A stretch of 32,595 nt of DNA from Bacteroidales bacterium (GTDB taxonomy: Bacteria > Bacteroidota > Bacteroidia > Bacteroidales > VadinHA17). The position numbers and the translations under genes were made by a program. The notes beneath the pieces were generated by a model. The model worked only from the letters and a program-made list of their open reading frames with translations. It did no database searches and was not told the origin of the DNA. The DNA lies in assembly GCA_027067975.1 (NCBI GenBank), contig JAMOUS010000205.1, forward strand, positions 1 through 32,595, written 5' to 3'. Position 1 is the stretch's first letter; every line of letters starts with the position of its first letter. Shown here one piece after another: positions 14,660-22,589 of the stretch.

Positions 14660-14686
14660 ATGAACCATAAAAACAGGGAACCGTGA
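14660..14686 (+). other. Eight-codon mini-ORF overlapping the etfA start
   Basis: ATG at 14660 opens eight codons ending in TGA at 14684-14686, which overlaps the GTG start of etfA (GTGA). It could couple etfA translation to upstream ribosomes, or be chance. Confidence 0.3.
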
Positions 14687-15702
14687 ACAATCTTTTCGTC
14701 ATCTGTGAAATGGACAACGGCCGTGTGGCCGACATCAGCCTGGAGCTGATCACCAAGGGCCGCAAGCTGGCCAATGAGCTGGGATGTCAGGTGGAGGCGC
14801 TGGCCATCGGTCATAACCTCGCCGGCATCGAGGAGGAGCTTTTCGCCTATGGTGCCGATACGGTGTGGGTGGCCGACGACCCGCGGCTTGAGCATTACAC
14901 TTCACTCCCTTACACCAGCATCGCCAAGGGGCTGTTTGAGGAAGAGAAGCCGCAGATCGCCCTGCTCGGGGCCACCAGCTTCGGCCGGGACCTGGGCCCC
15001 CGCGTCTCCTCAGCCCTGCACAGCGGTCTTACTGCCGACTGCACCGCCCTCGAGATCGGCGAGCATACCGACAAGAAGAAAGGCAAAACCTATAAGAACC
15101 TGCTCCTGCAGATCCGTCCCGCTTTCGGCGGCAACATCATCGCCACCATCATCAACCCTGAGAACAAGCCGCAGATGGCCACCGTCCGCGAAGGGGTGAT
15201 GAAAAAGGAGAAATGCAAGGAGCCTCGCAAGGGTACGGTCAAGAAGGTGGATGTCAACAAGTATCTGAGGCCGGCCGACTTCGTGGTGAAGGTGGTCGAA
15301 CGTCACATGGAAGAGACGAAGGTCAATCTCAAGGGTGCGCCGGTGATCGTCTCGGGCGGTTATGGGGTAGGCTCGCGGGAGAACTTTGAGATGCTCTTCG
15401 AGCTGGCCGAGCTCATCGGTGCCGAGGTGGGTGCTTCGCGTGCCGCCGTCGACGCTGGCTTTGCCGATCACGAACGCCAGATCGGACAGACCGGGGTCAC
15501 CGTCCGACCCAAGCTCTACATCGCCTGCGGTATCTCCGGCCAGGTGCAGCACCTCGCCGGCATGCAGGAGTCGGCCATGGTCATCTCCATCAACAACGAC
15601 CCCAACGCTCCCATCAACAAGATCGCCGACTATGCCATCATCGGCAACATCGAAGAGGTCATCCCGAAGATGATCAAATATTACAAGGAGAACTCCAAAT
15701 AA
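14683..15702 (+). CDS. etfA: Electron transfer flavoprotein alpha subunit
   Basis: 339 residues. The C-terminal FAD domain has the EtfA signature: VRPKLYIACGISGQVQH and LAGMQESAMVISINNDPNAPI (about 279-310), preceded by VSGGYGVGS and GASRAAVDAG. The start codon is GTG at 14683: in-frame codons upstream run into TAA at 14668-14670 with no other start, and the protein begins NNLFVICEMDNG as expected. Located 36 bases after etfB and 38 bases before the acyl-CoA dehydrogenase gene; the three products work together. Electrons normally leave EtfAB for an ETF:quinone oxidoreductase or a bifurcation partner, which is not in this window. Confidence 0.96.
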   Translation: MNNLFVICEMDNGRVADISLELITKGRKLANELGCQVEALAIGHNLAGIEEELFAYGADTVWVADDPRLEHYTSLPYTSIAKGLFEEEKPQIALLGATSFGRDLGPRVSSALHSGLTADCTALEIGEHTDKKKGKTYKNLLLQIRPAFGGNIIATIINPENKPQMATVREGVMKKEKCKEPRKGTVKKVDVNKYLRPADFVVKVVERHMEETKVNLKGAPVIVSGGYGVGSRENFEMLFELAELIGAEVGASRAAVDAGFADHERQIGQTGVTVRPKLYIACGISGQVQHLAGMQESAMVISINNDPNAPINKIADYAIIGNIEEVIPKMIKYYKENSK

Positions 15703-15740
15703 CCCACCGGAAATCTTGAATCTCTTAAAGCATTAGGAAA

Positions 15741-17480
15741 ATGGCAAACTTTTTCACCGATAATCCCGATCTGAAATTCCATCTTCATCATCCCCTGATG
15801 AAGAAGATCGTCACGCTGAAAGAAAGGAACTTCGCCGACAAGGACAAGTACGATTATGCTCCGGTGGATTTTGAGGATACGATGGACAGTTACGAGAAGG
15901 TGCTGGAGGTGGTCGGTGAGATCTGCGGCGAGATCATCGCCCCCAATGCCGAGAAGATCGACCAGGAGGGGCCGCGTGTCGAGAACGACCGGGTGATCTA
16001 TGCCAAAGGCACGGAAGAGAACCTCGAAACCATCCGCAAGGCAGGGTTGATGGGCATCACCCTGCCCCGTAAATACGGAGGGCTCAACTTCTCGGTGGTG
16101 CCTTACACCATGGCTGCCGACATGGTGTCGCGGGCCGATGCGGCTTTTGTGAACATCTGGGGACTGCAGGACTGTGCCGAGACGATCCATGAGTTTGCTT
16201 CCGAAGAGCAGAAAGACAAATATCTTCCCCGCTTTTGTAACGGCGAGACCGGTTCGATGGCGCTCACCGAGCCCGATGCCGGTTCCGACCTGCAGTCGGT
16301 GATGCTCAAGGCCACTTACGATGAGGAGAAGGACCAGTGGTACCTCAATGGTGTGAAGCGTTTCATCACCAACGGTGACGGAGACATCTCCCTCGTTCTG
16401 GCCCGGTCGGAAGAGGGTACCAAGGACGGCCGGGGTCTTTCGATGTTCATTTACGACAACAAGGCCCACAAGTCGATCAAGATCCGGCGCATCGAGCACA
16501 AGCTGGGGATCATTGGCTCGCCCACGTGCGAGATCGTCTACCGCAATGTGCCAGCCGAACTGGTGGGCTCACGGCGGCTGGGCTTGATCCGTTATGTCAT
16601 GTCGCTGATGAACGGTGCCCGTCTGGGCATTGCCGCCCAGAGCGTCGGCATCGCCGAGGCGGCCTGGCGTGAGGCGTATGAATATGCGAAGGAGCGGCGC
16701 CAGTTCGGGCGGCCCATCATCGAGTTCCCGGCCGTATATGAGATGCTCTCGGAGATGAAGGCCAAGCTGGATGCCACCCGGTCGCTGCTGTACGAGACCG
16801 CCCGCTTCGTTGATGTGTACAAGGCTTATTTCCACATCTCCAACGAGCGGCAGCTCGACAAGGAGGAACGGGCCGAGATGAAACACTACCAGCTGCTGGC
16901 CGATGCTTACACACCGCTGGCCAAGGGCATCGCCTCGGAGGCCTGCAACCGCATCGCCTACGACGCCCTCCAGATCCACGGTGGGTCGGGGTTTATGAAG
17001 GACTACCCCATCGAGCGGATCTACCGCGATGCACGCATCACCTCCATCTACGAAGGGACGACGCAGTTGCAGGTGGTGGCTGCCCTCACGGGACTGGCCA
17101 AAGGCACCTACCTCAAGCAGATCCGGGAATATGAGGAGACCCCCGTCAAGCCGGAGCTGCACACCTACCGCCGTACGTTGGTGGCCATGACCGAGGAGTT
17201 CGAGCAGGCCAACCAGAAGGTGCACGATACCGAGGACAAGGAGTTCATCGACTTCCACGGCCGGCGCCTGGTGGAGATGGTGGGCAACATCATCATGGGC
17301 TACCTCTTGTTGCTCGACACCAACCGCGAACCCTCCTACTGGAAGTCGCTCGAGGTGTTCCTGCGCAAGGCCCGTGCCGAGAACAAAGCCCATGCCGACT
17401 TCATCGCTCTCTCGAGCCTCAACGACCTGGGGCGTTTCAAACAGCAGGAAGAGGAGACTCCCGAAGAGGAGGAAGGATGA
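15741..17480 (+). CDS. Acyl-CoA dehydrogenase, long form (about 580 residues)
   Basis: FAD-dependent dehydrogenase of acyl-CoA thioesters that passes electrons to EtfAB. 579 residues against about 380 for short/medium-chain enzymes. The three-part core is present: helical N-domain, beta-domain with MALTEPDAGSDLQ (about 173-185), and C-terminal helices with ARLGIAAQSVGIAEAA, RRQFGRPI and LQIHGGSGFMKDYPIERIYRDARI. Catalytic base E438 lies in SIYEGTTQLQ, the position used by short- and medium-chain enzymes. About 130 residues follow the core, forming the extra helical domain of the long family, with a Glu-rich tail (EEETPEEEE). Chain-length preference is not predictable. Translation begins after a typical TTAGGAAA leader. 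Confidence 0.94.
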   Translation: MANFFTDNPDLKFHLHHPLMKKIVTLKERNFADKDKYDYAPVDFEDTMDSYEKVLEVVGEICGEIIAPNAEKIDQEGPRVENDRVIYAKGTEENLETIRKAGLMGITLPRKYGGLNFSVVPYTMAADMVSRADAAFVNIWGLQDCAETIHEFASEEQKDKYLPRFCNGETGSMALTEPDAGSDLQSVMLKATYDEEKDQWYLNGVKRFITNGDGDISLVLARSEEGTKDGRGLSMFIYDNKAHKSIKIRRIEHKLGIIGSPTCEIVYRNVPAELVGSRRLGLIRYVMSLMNGARLGIAAQSVGIAEAAWREAYEYAKERRQFGRPIIEFPAVYEMLSEMKAKLDATRSLLYETARFVDVYKAYFHISNERQLDKEERAEMKHYQLLADAYTPLAKGIASEACNRIAYDALQIHGGSGFMKDYPIERIYRDARITSIYEGTTQLQVVAALTGLAKGTYLKQIREYEETPVKPELHTYRRTLVAMTEEFEQANQKVHDTEDKEFIDFHGRRLVEMVGNIIMGYLLLLDTNREPSYWKSLEVFLRKARAENKAHADFIALSSLNDLGRFKQQEEETPEEEEG

Positions 17481-17514
17481 TTGCCGCGGTCTTTCCCTTC
17501 TGTATGATTTTTGT

Positions 17515-17522
17515 TATCTTTG
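17515..17522 (+). promoter_or_regulatory. Promoter -7 element TATCTTTG for the small membrane protein/mutL unit
   Basis: Perfect TAnnTTTG, 21 bases before the ATG at 17544. It rules out the longer frame from 17511. Confidence 0.6.
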
Positions 17523-17543
17523 TCATGCAGAGAGAAAGTGACC

Positions 17544-17828
17544 ATGTCTTCATTACCGACATTTTTTCAGACGCGGCGTCCGCGCGGTTTTCGTTTCACG
17601 CCCCGGTACTATGATCCGGAGAAGGAGGCGTTGGAACAGCGTATCGCCATGATCGAGCAGGAGCTGGGTCTGCATAAGGGGGAGGCGTATGTGCCGCGTA
17701 TCCGCAAGGGGATGATGACAAGTCACTTCCGGCGCACCTCGCGGCGGCGCGAGCGCTCCTCCAACCTTACCCTGATCATTGTACTGGCCGGGCTGTTGCT
17801 GCTGGCATGGTATCTTTTCTTCCGTTAA
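17544..17828 (+). CDS. Small basic single-pass membrane protein upstream of mutL
   Basis: 94 residues. A basic N-terminus (RRPRGFRFTPRYYDPEKEALEQRI in part, about 11-34) is followed by a short helix with ELGL, a very basic stretch (RRTSRRRER, 63-71) and one C-terminal membrane helix (about 75-92). I recall similar small proteins in Bacteroidota, sometimes mislabelled as a riboflavin synthase subunit; nothing here supports that label. The orientation is likely N-in with the basic part cytosolic. It ends 13 bases before mutL and shares its promoter. The function is unknown. Confidence 0.7.
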   Translation: MSSLPTFFQTRRPRGFRFTPRYYDPEKEALEQRIAMIEQELGLHKGEAYVPRIRKGMMTSHFRRTSRRRERSSNLTLIIVLAGLLLLAWYLFFR

Positions 17829-17841
17829 TCCTCCTTCCCGC

Positions 17842-19671
17842 ATGGCAGACATCATCCGATTGTTACCCGATTCGGTGGCCAACCAGATCGCCGCCGGGGA
17901 GGTGATCCAGCGTCCCGCCTCCGTGGTGAAGGAGCTGATGGAGAATGCCCTTGATGCCGGTGCCACCGCCATCACCGTCGAGGTGGTGCAGGCGGGCAAG
18001 ACCCTCATCCGCGTCACCGACGACGGTTGCGGCATGTCGGAGACCGACGCGCGTCTGGCCTTCGAGCGGCATGCCACCTCGAAGATCCGCAAGGCCGACG
18101 ACCTTTTTGCCATCCGCACCATGGGCTTCCGCGGCGAGGCCCTCGCCTCCATCGCCGCCGTCGCCCAGGTGGAGCTCAAGACCAAACGCCGCGAGGATGA
18201 GCTCGGCACCCGCATCCTCATCGCCGCCTCCCGGGTGGAGAGCCAGGAACCCGTCGTATGTCCCGACGGCAGCACCTTCACCGTGAAGAACCTCTTCTTC
18301 AACATCCCTGCCCGGCGCAAGTTCCTCAAGACCAACACCACCGAACTGAAACATATCGTCACCGAGTTCCAGCGCATTGTCCTCACCCACCCCCGTATCA
18401 CCTTTCGCCTCAAGCACAACGAGACCGAGATCTACCATCTTCCGGCCGTGGCCAACCTGCGGCAACGCATTACGGCAGTGTTCGGAAAGAACATAAACCC
18501 CCATCTGATCCCCATTGAGACGGACACCTCGCTGGTGAAGATCCGGGGCTTCATCGGCAAGCCGGAGTTTGCCCGCAAAACCTTTGGAGAACAGTTTTTC
18601 TTCACCAACGGGCGATTCATGAAGCATTCATATTTTCACAAGGCGGTCACCGAGGCGTACCAAAACCTCTTGCCCCCGGAGAGTGTCCCCTCCTATTTCA
18701 TCTATTTCGATACCGACCCCGAGCGCATAGACATCAACATCCATCCCACGAAGACGGAGATCAAGTTCGAGGACGAGCGGGCGGTGTGGCAGATCCTGCA
18801 TGCTTCGGTGAAGGAGGCTTTGGGCAAGTACAACATAGTGCCGTCGCTTGATTTTGAGGGGGGGCAGCCCATCGAGATCCCCGTGGCCCGTCCGGGGATG
18901 GAGGTGAAGCCGCCGGAGGTGCGTATCGACCCGGATTTCAACCCCTTTGAGCAGGAGGAGCGCTCGCGCCGCCGCGAGGGAGTTGGAGGAGGTGCGCCGG
19001 TATCCCGGACGGTGGTGCCGGACAACTGGGAGCGGTTGTACGAAGGCTTGCGTTCCAGTGCAAAGGAGGTGACGGAAACGCCGGAGCACGGGAAGGTCCC
19101 TGCCGCCACCGGCACAGCCTTCCTGCAGTTCAAACAACGTTATATCCTCTTTGCGGTCAAGTCGGGACTGATGATCGTCGACCAGCGACGGGCCCATGTA
19201 CGCATTCTCTATGAGGAGTATCTGCGCATGCTGGAACGGGGGCAGCATCCCGCCCAGCAGCAGCTTTTCCCGCGGCGGGTGGAGTTGGACGCTGCCGACC
19301 GGCTTGTGCTTGAAGAGATCGCCGGCGAGCTGCAACAGCTCGGCGTGACCCTGAAGATGGAAGGCGATCGAAGTGTTGAGGTGGTGGGGCTTCCTGCCGG
19401 CATTGGCCAGGATGATCCCGAGGAGTTGTTGCGCTCGTTCATCGACCAGTACAAGATCTCGGAGAACGATCCTTCCGCCCCGGCGCGGGAGCGGCTGGCG
19501 CGCGCCCTGGCCGCCGCCGCCGCCATCCCCTACGGCCGTGCCCTCGGCGGCGAAGAGATGCGCGACCTTACCGACCGCCTCTTTGCCTGCCGCGAACCCG
19601 CTTATACCCCCACCGGCAAACCGGTGTTCAGCATCCTGCCCCAAACCGACATCGAAAAGCTTTTTGAATGA
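17842..19671 (+). CDS. mutL: DNA mismatch repair protein MutL
   Basis: 609 residues. The N-terminal GHKL ATPase is intact: ELMEN at 31-35, DDGCGM at 60-65, HATSKI at 77-82 and GFRGEAL at 95-101, with the second transducer domain to about 330 (NIHPTKTEIKF). A variable linker follows, then the C-terminal dimerisation domain. The nicking-endonuclease motifs are missing: DQHA(x)2E(x)4E reads DQRRAHVRILYEEY (447-460), and the late CPHGRP metal motif reads TPTGKP (589-594). It should still couple MutS to downstream factors. The ATG at 17842 matches the family start (xDIIRLLPDSVANQIAAGEV). Confidence 0.96.
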   Translation: MADIIRLLPDSVANQIAAGEVIQRPASVVKELMENALDAGATAITVEVVQAGKTLIRVTDDGCGMSETDARLAFERHATSKIRKADDLFAIRTMGFRGEALASIAAVAQVELKTKRREDELGTRILIAASRVESQEPVVCPDGSTFTVKNLFFNIPARRKFLKTNTTELKHIVTEFQRIVLTHPRITFRLKHNETEIYHLPAVANLRQRITAVFGKNINPHLIPIETDTSLVKIRGFIGKPEFARKTFGEQFFFTNGRFMKHSYFHKAVTEAYQNLLPPESVPSYFIYFDTDPERIDINIHPTKTEIKFEDERAVWQILHASVKEALGKYNIVPSLDFEGGQPIEIPVARPGMEVKPPEVRIDPDFNPFEQEERSRRREGVGGGAPVSRTVVPDNWERLYEGLRSSAKEVTETPEHGKVPAATGTAFLQFKQRYILFAVKSGLMIVDQRRAHVRILYEEYLRMLERGQHPAQQQLFPRRVELDAADRLVLEEIAGELQQLGVTLKMEGDRSVEVVGLPAGIGQDDPEELLRSFIDQYKISENDPSAPARERLARALAAAAAIPYGRALGGEEMRDLTDRLFACREPAYTPTGKPVFSILPQTDIEKLFE

Positions 19672-19722
19672 ACGGATTACCTGACAGAAAGTCGGATGAC
19701 GGGATATCTCCCTTCCTTTTCC

Positions 19723-19730
19723 TATCTTTG
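19723..19730 (+). promoter_or_regulatory. Promoter -7 element TATCTTTG for the rhomboid operon
   Basis: Perfect TAnnTTTG in the 100-base gap after mutL, 41 bases before the first rhomboid ATG. Confidence 0.6.
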
Positions 19731-19771
19731 GCGCGGGATTTGCTACTCCTCGCAGGACTAAAAAAGATATT

Positions 19772-20593
19772 ATGAGCTATTACACACACCGGCCCAACCC
19801 CGACTTTCCGCCGGTGGTCAAGAACATTATCATCATTTCAGCGCTGATGCTGCTGATCACTTGGGTGATGGCCGGTACCTTCGGGGTCGACCTGACGAGG
19901 TACCTGGCCCTCTATTATCCGGCGTCGCCCTATTTCCGGCCTTATCAGTTTGTGACGCACCTCTTCATGCATGCCGGGATCACCCATCTGTTCTTCAACA
20001 TGTTCGCCTTGTGGATGTTCGGCAGGGTGTTGGAAAATGTATGGGGAAGCAAACGCTTTTTCATTTTTTATTTTGTCACGGGTATCGGAGCCGCGGCTTT
20101 CTACACCTTTGTCCACTGGATCGAATACACGCCGATGATCCATATGGCGAAGGTGTTGGCGGCCACGCCTACCCCCGATCTTTTCATGGAGTTCATCAAG
20201 CGTTTTGTCGACAATCCCAACCCCCAGGTATTCCGTTTCATTGAGAGCTGGCGTATGCAGCCGCATGATGCCATGATGGCACGTGAGGCGGTAGCCAAGG
20301 TGAACGAGTATGTGGCGGAGATGATCAACATTCCCACGGTGGGTGCTTCGGGAGCTGTCTTCGGCGTGTTGCTGGCTTTTGGCATGCTCTTCCCCAATAC
20401 CGAGCTGATGCTTCTTTTTCCGCCCATTCCCATCAAGGCCAAATATTTCGTGCTTGGGTACGGTGCCATTGAACTTTACTTGGCCCTGGCCCAGCCCGGC
20501 AGCCATGTGGCCCATGTGGCCCATCTGGGCGGCATGCTTTTTGGTTATTTCATGGTGAAGTACTGGAACAAGAACCGGACCTATTTCTACTGA
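19772..20593 (+). CDS. Rhomboid-family intramembrane serine protease (first copy)
   Basis: 273 residues, about six membrane helices. Rhomboid hallmarks: H67AGITH72LFFN76 in the second helix, catalytic S193 in GASGAVFG and catalytic H251 in VAHLGGMLFGY. About 75 extra residues (115-188), largely hydrophilic, separate the third helix from the GASG helix, an insertion I associate with Bacteroidota members. It should cleave transmembrane helices of unknown client proteins in the inner membrane. First of a three-gene run (rhomboid, rhomboid, endonuclease/exonuclease/phosphatase) with the second gene starting two bases after the stop. Confidence 0.94.
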   Translation: MSYYTHRPNPDFPPVVKNIIIISALMLLITWVMAGTFGVDLTRYLALYYPASPYFRPYQFVTHLFMHAGITHLFFNMFALWMFGRVLENVWGSKRFFIFYFVTGIGAAAFYTFVHWIEYTPMIHMAKVLAATPTPDLFMEFIKRFVDNPNPQVFRFIESWRMQPHDAMMAREAVAKVNEYVAEMINIPTVGASGAVFGVLLAFGMLFPNTELMLLFPPIPIKAKYFVLGYGAIELYLALAQPGSHVAHVAHLGGMLFGYFMVKYWNKNRTYFY

Positions 20594-20595
20594 CC

Positions 20596-21486
20596 ATGAG
20601 CATCTGGGAGGAGATCAAGGAATCGTTCCGGAGGGGATCGGCGCTGACGCGTCTGATCTACATCAACATCGGGGTGTGGCTGGTGCTGACTCTCATCGGC
20701 ATCATCCTGTACCTGGGTGGGGATATGCTTGCTTTTCAGCGGGTGACCCGTTGGCTGGCGGTGCCCGCTTCGCTGCCGGCCCTGCTGACCCATCCTTGGA
20801 CACCCTTTACCTATATGTTCACGCACCAGGGCTTTTTCCATATCCTTTTCAACCTCTTGTGGCTTTACTGGTTCGGGATCATCTTCCTGCAATATTTCGA
20901 CCCGCGCAAACTGGTAGGCGTATATGTCCTGGGAGGCCTTACCGGAGCTCTTTTTTATGTTGCCGGCTACAATCTTTTCCCGGTCTTTCATCCGTATCTT
21001 CCTGTTTCGGTGATGGTGGGGGCTTCCGCCGCGGTGATGGCCGTGGTGATCGCGACGGCTGTGTATGTGCCGGATTATACGGTGTATGTCTTTCTTATCG
21101 GTCCGGTGAAGATCAAGTATGTTGCGCTGGTTTCGTTCATTCTGACCACCTTGGCCGATTTCTCCACCAACAGTGGAGGGAAATTCGCCCATTTGGGAGG
21201 GGCCCTCTTCGGCTATCTCTTTGTGGTGCGTTACCGTCGGGGGCGGGACCTGACCCGTTCGTTCAACAAGATGCTCGATACCGTGGCCGGATGGTTCCGC
21301 CGTCGTCCCAAGAAGGTGCGGGTCACTTACCGTCGTCCCGCAGACGATATCGAATACAACCGGCAAAAGATTCATGAACAGAAAGAGATTGACAGGATCC
21401 TGGACAAGATCTCCAAAGGAGGTTATGACAGCCTCACCAAGAAGGAGAAGGAGATCCTTTTCCGTATGAGCAATAAAAAGCACTGA
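20596..21486 (+). CDS. Rhomboid-family intramembrane protease with C-terminal tail domain (second copy)
   Basis: 296 residues. The rhomboid core is compact (about 15-212): HQGFFHILFN (77-86), S144 in GASAAVM and H199 in FAHLGGALFGY, so both catalytic residues are kept although the serine motif is GASA rather than GASG. After the last helix comes a basic linker and a C-terminal helical unit (about 255-295, IDRILDKISKGGYDSLTKKE), the small domain often found on Bacteroidota rhomboids. The substrate is unknown. Its TGA overlaps the ATG of the next gene (TGATG), indicating translational coupling. Confidence 0.93.
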   Translation: MSIWEEIKESFRRGSALTRLIYINIGVWLVLTLIGIILYLGGDMLAFQRVTRWLAVPASLPALLTHPWTPFTYMFTHQGFFHILFNLLWLYWFGIIFLQYFDPRKLVGVYVLGGLTGALFYVAGYNLFPVFHPYLPVSVMVGASAAVMAVVIATAVYVPDYTVYVFLIGPVKIKYVALVSFILTTLADFSTNSGGKFAHLGGALFGYLFVVRYRRGRDLTRSFNKMLDTVAGWFRRRPKKVRVTYRRPADDIEYNRQKIHEQKEIDRILDKISKGGYDSLTKKEKEILFRMSNKKH

Positions 21487-22589
21487 TGGTGGCGGCAAGA
21501 AGGATGATTCGTTTCGTGGCGGGGCTCTTCACGTGGATAGCGGGTGTTTCATTGTTGATCGCTTACCTTTCGGTTTTCATCCCTCCCGATCGTTTCTGGC
21601 TTCCAGCTTTTTTCGGGTTGGCCTTTCCCTATTTGGTAGCAGGGGTTTTTCTCTTGATGCTTTTTTGGTGGATGCAACATGCCTGGCGGAAGGGGCTGGT
21701 GCTTTTTCTGCTGCTTGTGCTGGGGTGGGGGCATATGCGTCATTTTTACAGCCTGCCGCGGCGGCCGGCTCCCCGGCCTTCCGGGGGGATCACCGTGATG
21801 ACTTTCAATGTCCGCTCGTTCGACATTTTTTCAGATCATGATCGAAGGCATCCGGAAGAGGGGATCGTCTCGTTCCTGCGGAAGGTACAGCCCGATGTCC
21901 TGTGCCTGCAAGAGATCTATACCAGTCCGCGCACCGTCCCCGAAGAGAGGGTCCTTACGGCCCTCGGATATCCCTATCATTTCATCACGTACACCAAAGT
22001 CCGGGAGAACGGTTCCCGTTATGGCATTGCCCTTTTCAGCCGTTATCCCATTCTTCACCGGCAGGTGATCCGTTATGCTGGCAGCTCCAACTGTTCACAG
22101 TCGTGTGATATCCTGGCAGGCGGAGACACCTTGCGTTTTTTCAACAATCACCTTCAATCGACCCATCTGGGAGGGAAAGAGTTCCGTTTTGCCGCATTGC
22201 CGGAGGATAAGGAGGCTCTGCAGGATGTGCGCAGGATCTCGATGCGTCTGCGTACTGCCTATGCATTGCGTGCGCGGCAGGTACGGATCCTGCGCGACAG
22301 CATCGATGCATCTCCTTTCCCGGTGGTAGTATGCGGCGACTTCAACGACACTCCGGTTTCGTACACTTATCGTCATTTGAGCCGGGGTCTTACGGATGCT
22401 TTCGTGGAGAGTGGGAAAGGTTTCGGAAAAACCTATCACGGCAAGGTCCCTTCGTTCCGGATCGATTACATCTTGCATGACCCTTCGTGGCGGTCGGCGG
22501 ATTACCGCACGTTTCACAACGACCTGTCCGATCATTTTGCGGTCATGTGTACTTTATACCGGGATCGAGGTTCCCTCCCGAGAGAATGA
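21486..22589 (+). CDS. Membrane-anchored endonuclease/exonuclease/phosphatase-fold protein
   Basis: 367 residues. The first 90 or so contain three hydrophobic helices (about 8-30, 38-62, 68-82). The rest is an EEP-fold domain: VMTFNVRSFD, DVLCLQEIY, FFNNHLQS, VVCGDFNDTP and a final SDHFAV, covering the metal-binding and catalytic Asp/His/Asn residues. Family members hydrolyse phosphodiesters in nucleic acids, lipids or inositol phosphates; a membrane-anchored form with the catalytic domain outside is common in Bacteroidota and its substrate is unknown. It starts one base inside the rhomboid stop, and its last 47 bases run over the 3' end of the convergent dehydratase gene. Confidence 0.9.
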   Translation: MVAARRMIRFVAGLFTWIAGVSLLIAYLSVFIPPDRFWLPAFFGLAFPYLVAGVFLLMLFWWMQHAWRKGLVLFLLLVLGWGHMRHFYSLPRRPAPRPSGGITVMTFNVRSFDIFSDHDRRHPEEGIVSFLRKVQPDVLCLQEIYTSPRTVPEERVLTALGYPYHFITYTKVRENGSRYGIALFSRYPILHRQVIRYAGSSNCSQSCDILAGGDTLRFFNNHLQSTHLGGKEFRFAALPEDKEALQDVRRISMRLRTAYALRARQVRILRDSIDASPFPVVVCGDFNDTPVSYTYRHLSRGLTDAFVESGKGFGKTYHGKVPSFRIDYILHDPSWRSADYRTFHNDLSDHFAVMCTLYRDRGSLPRE

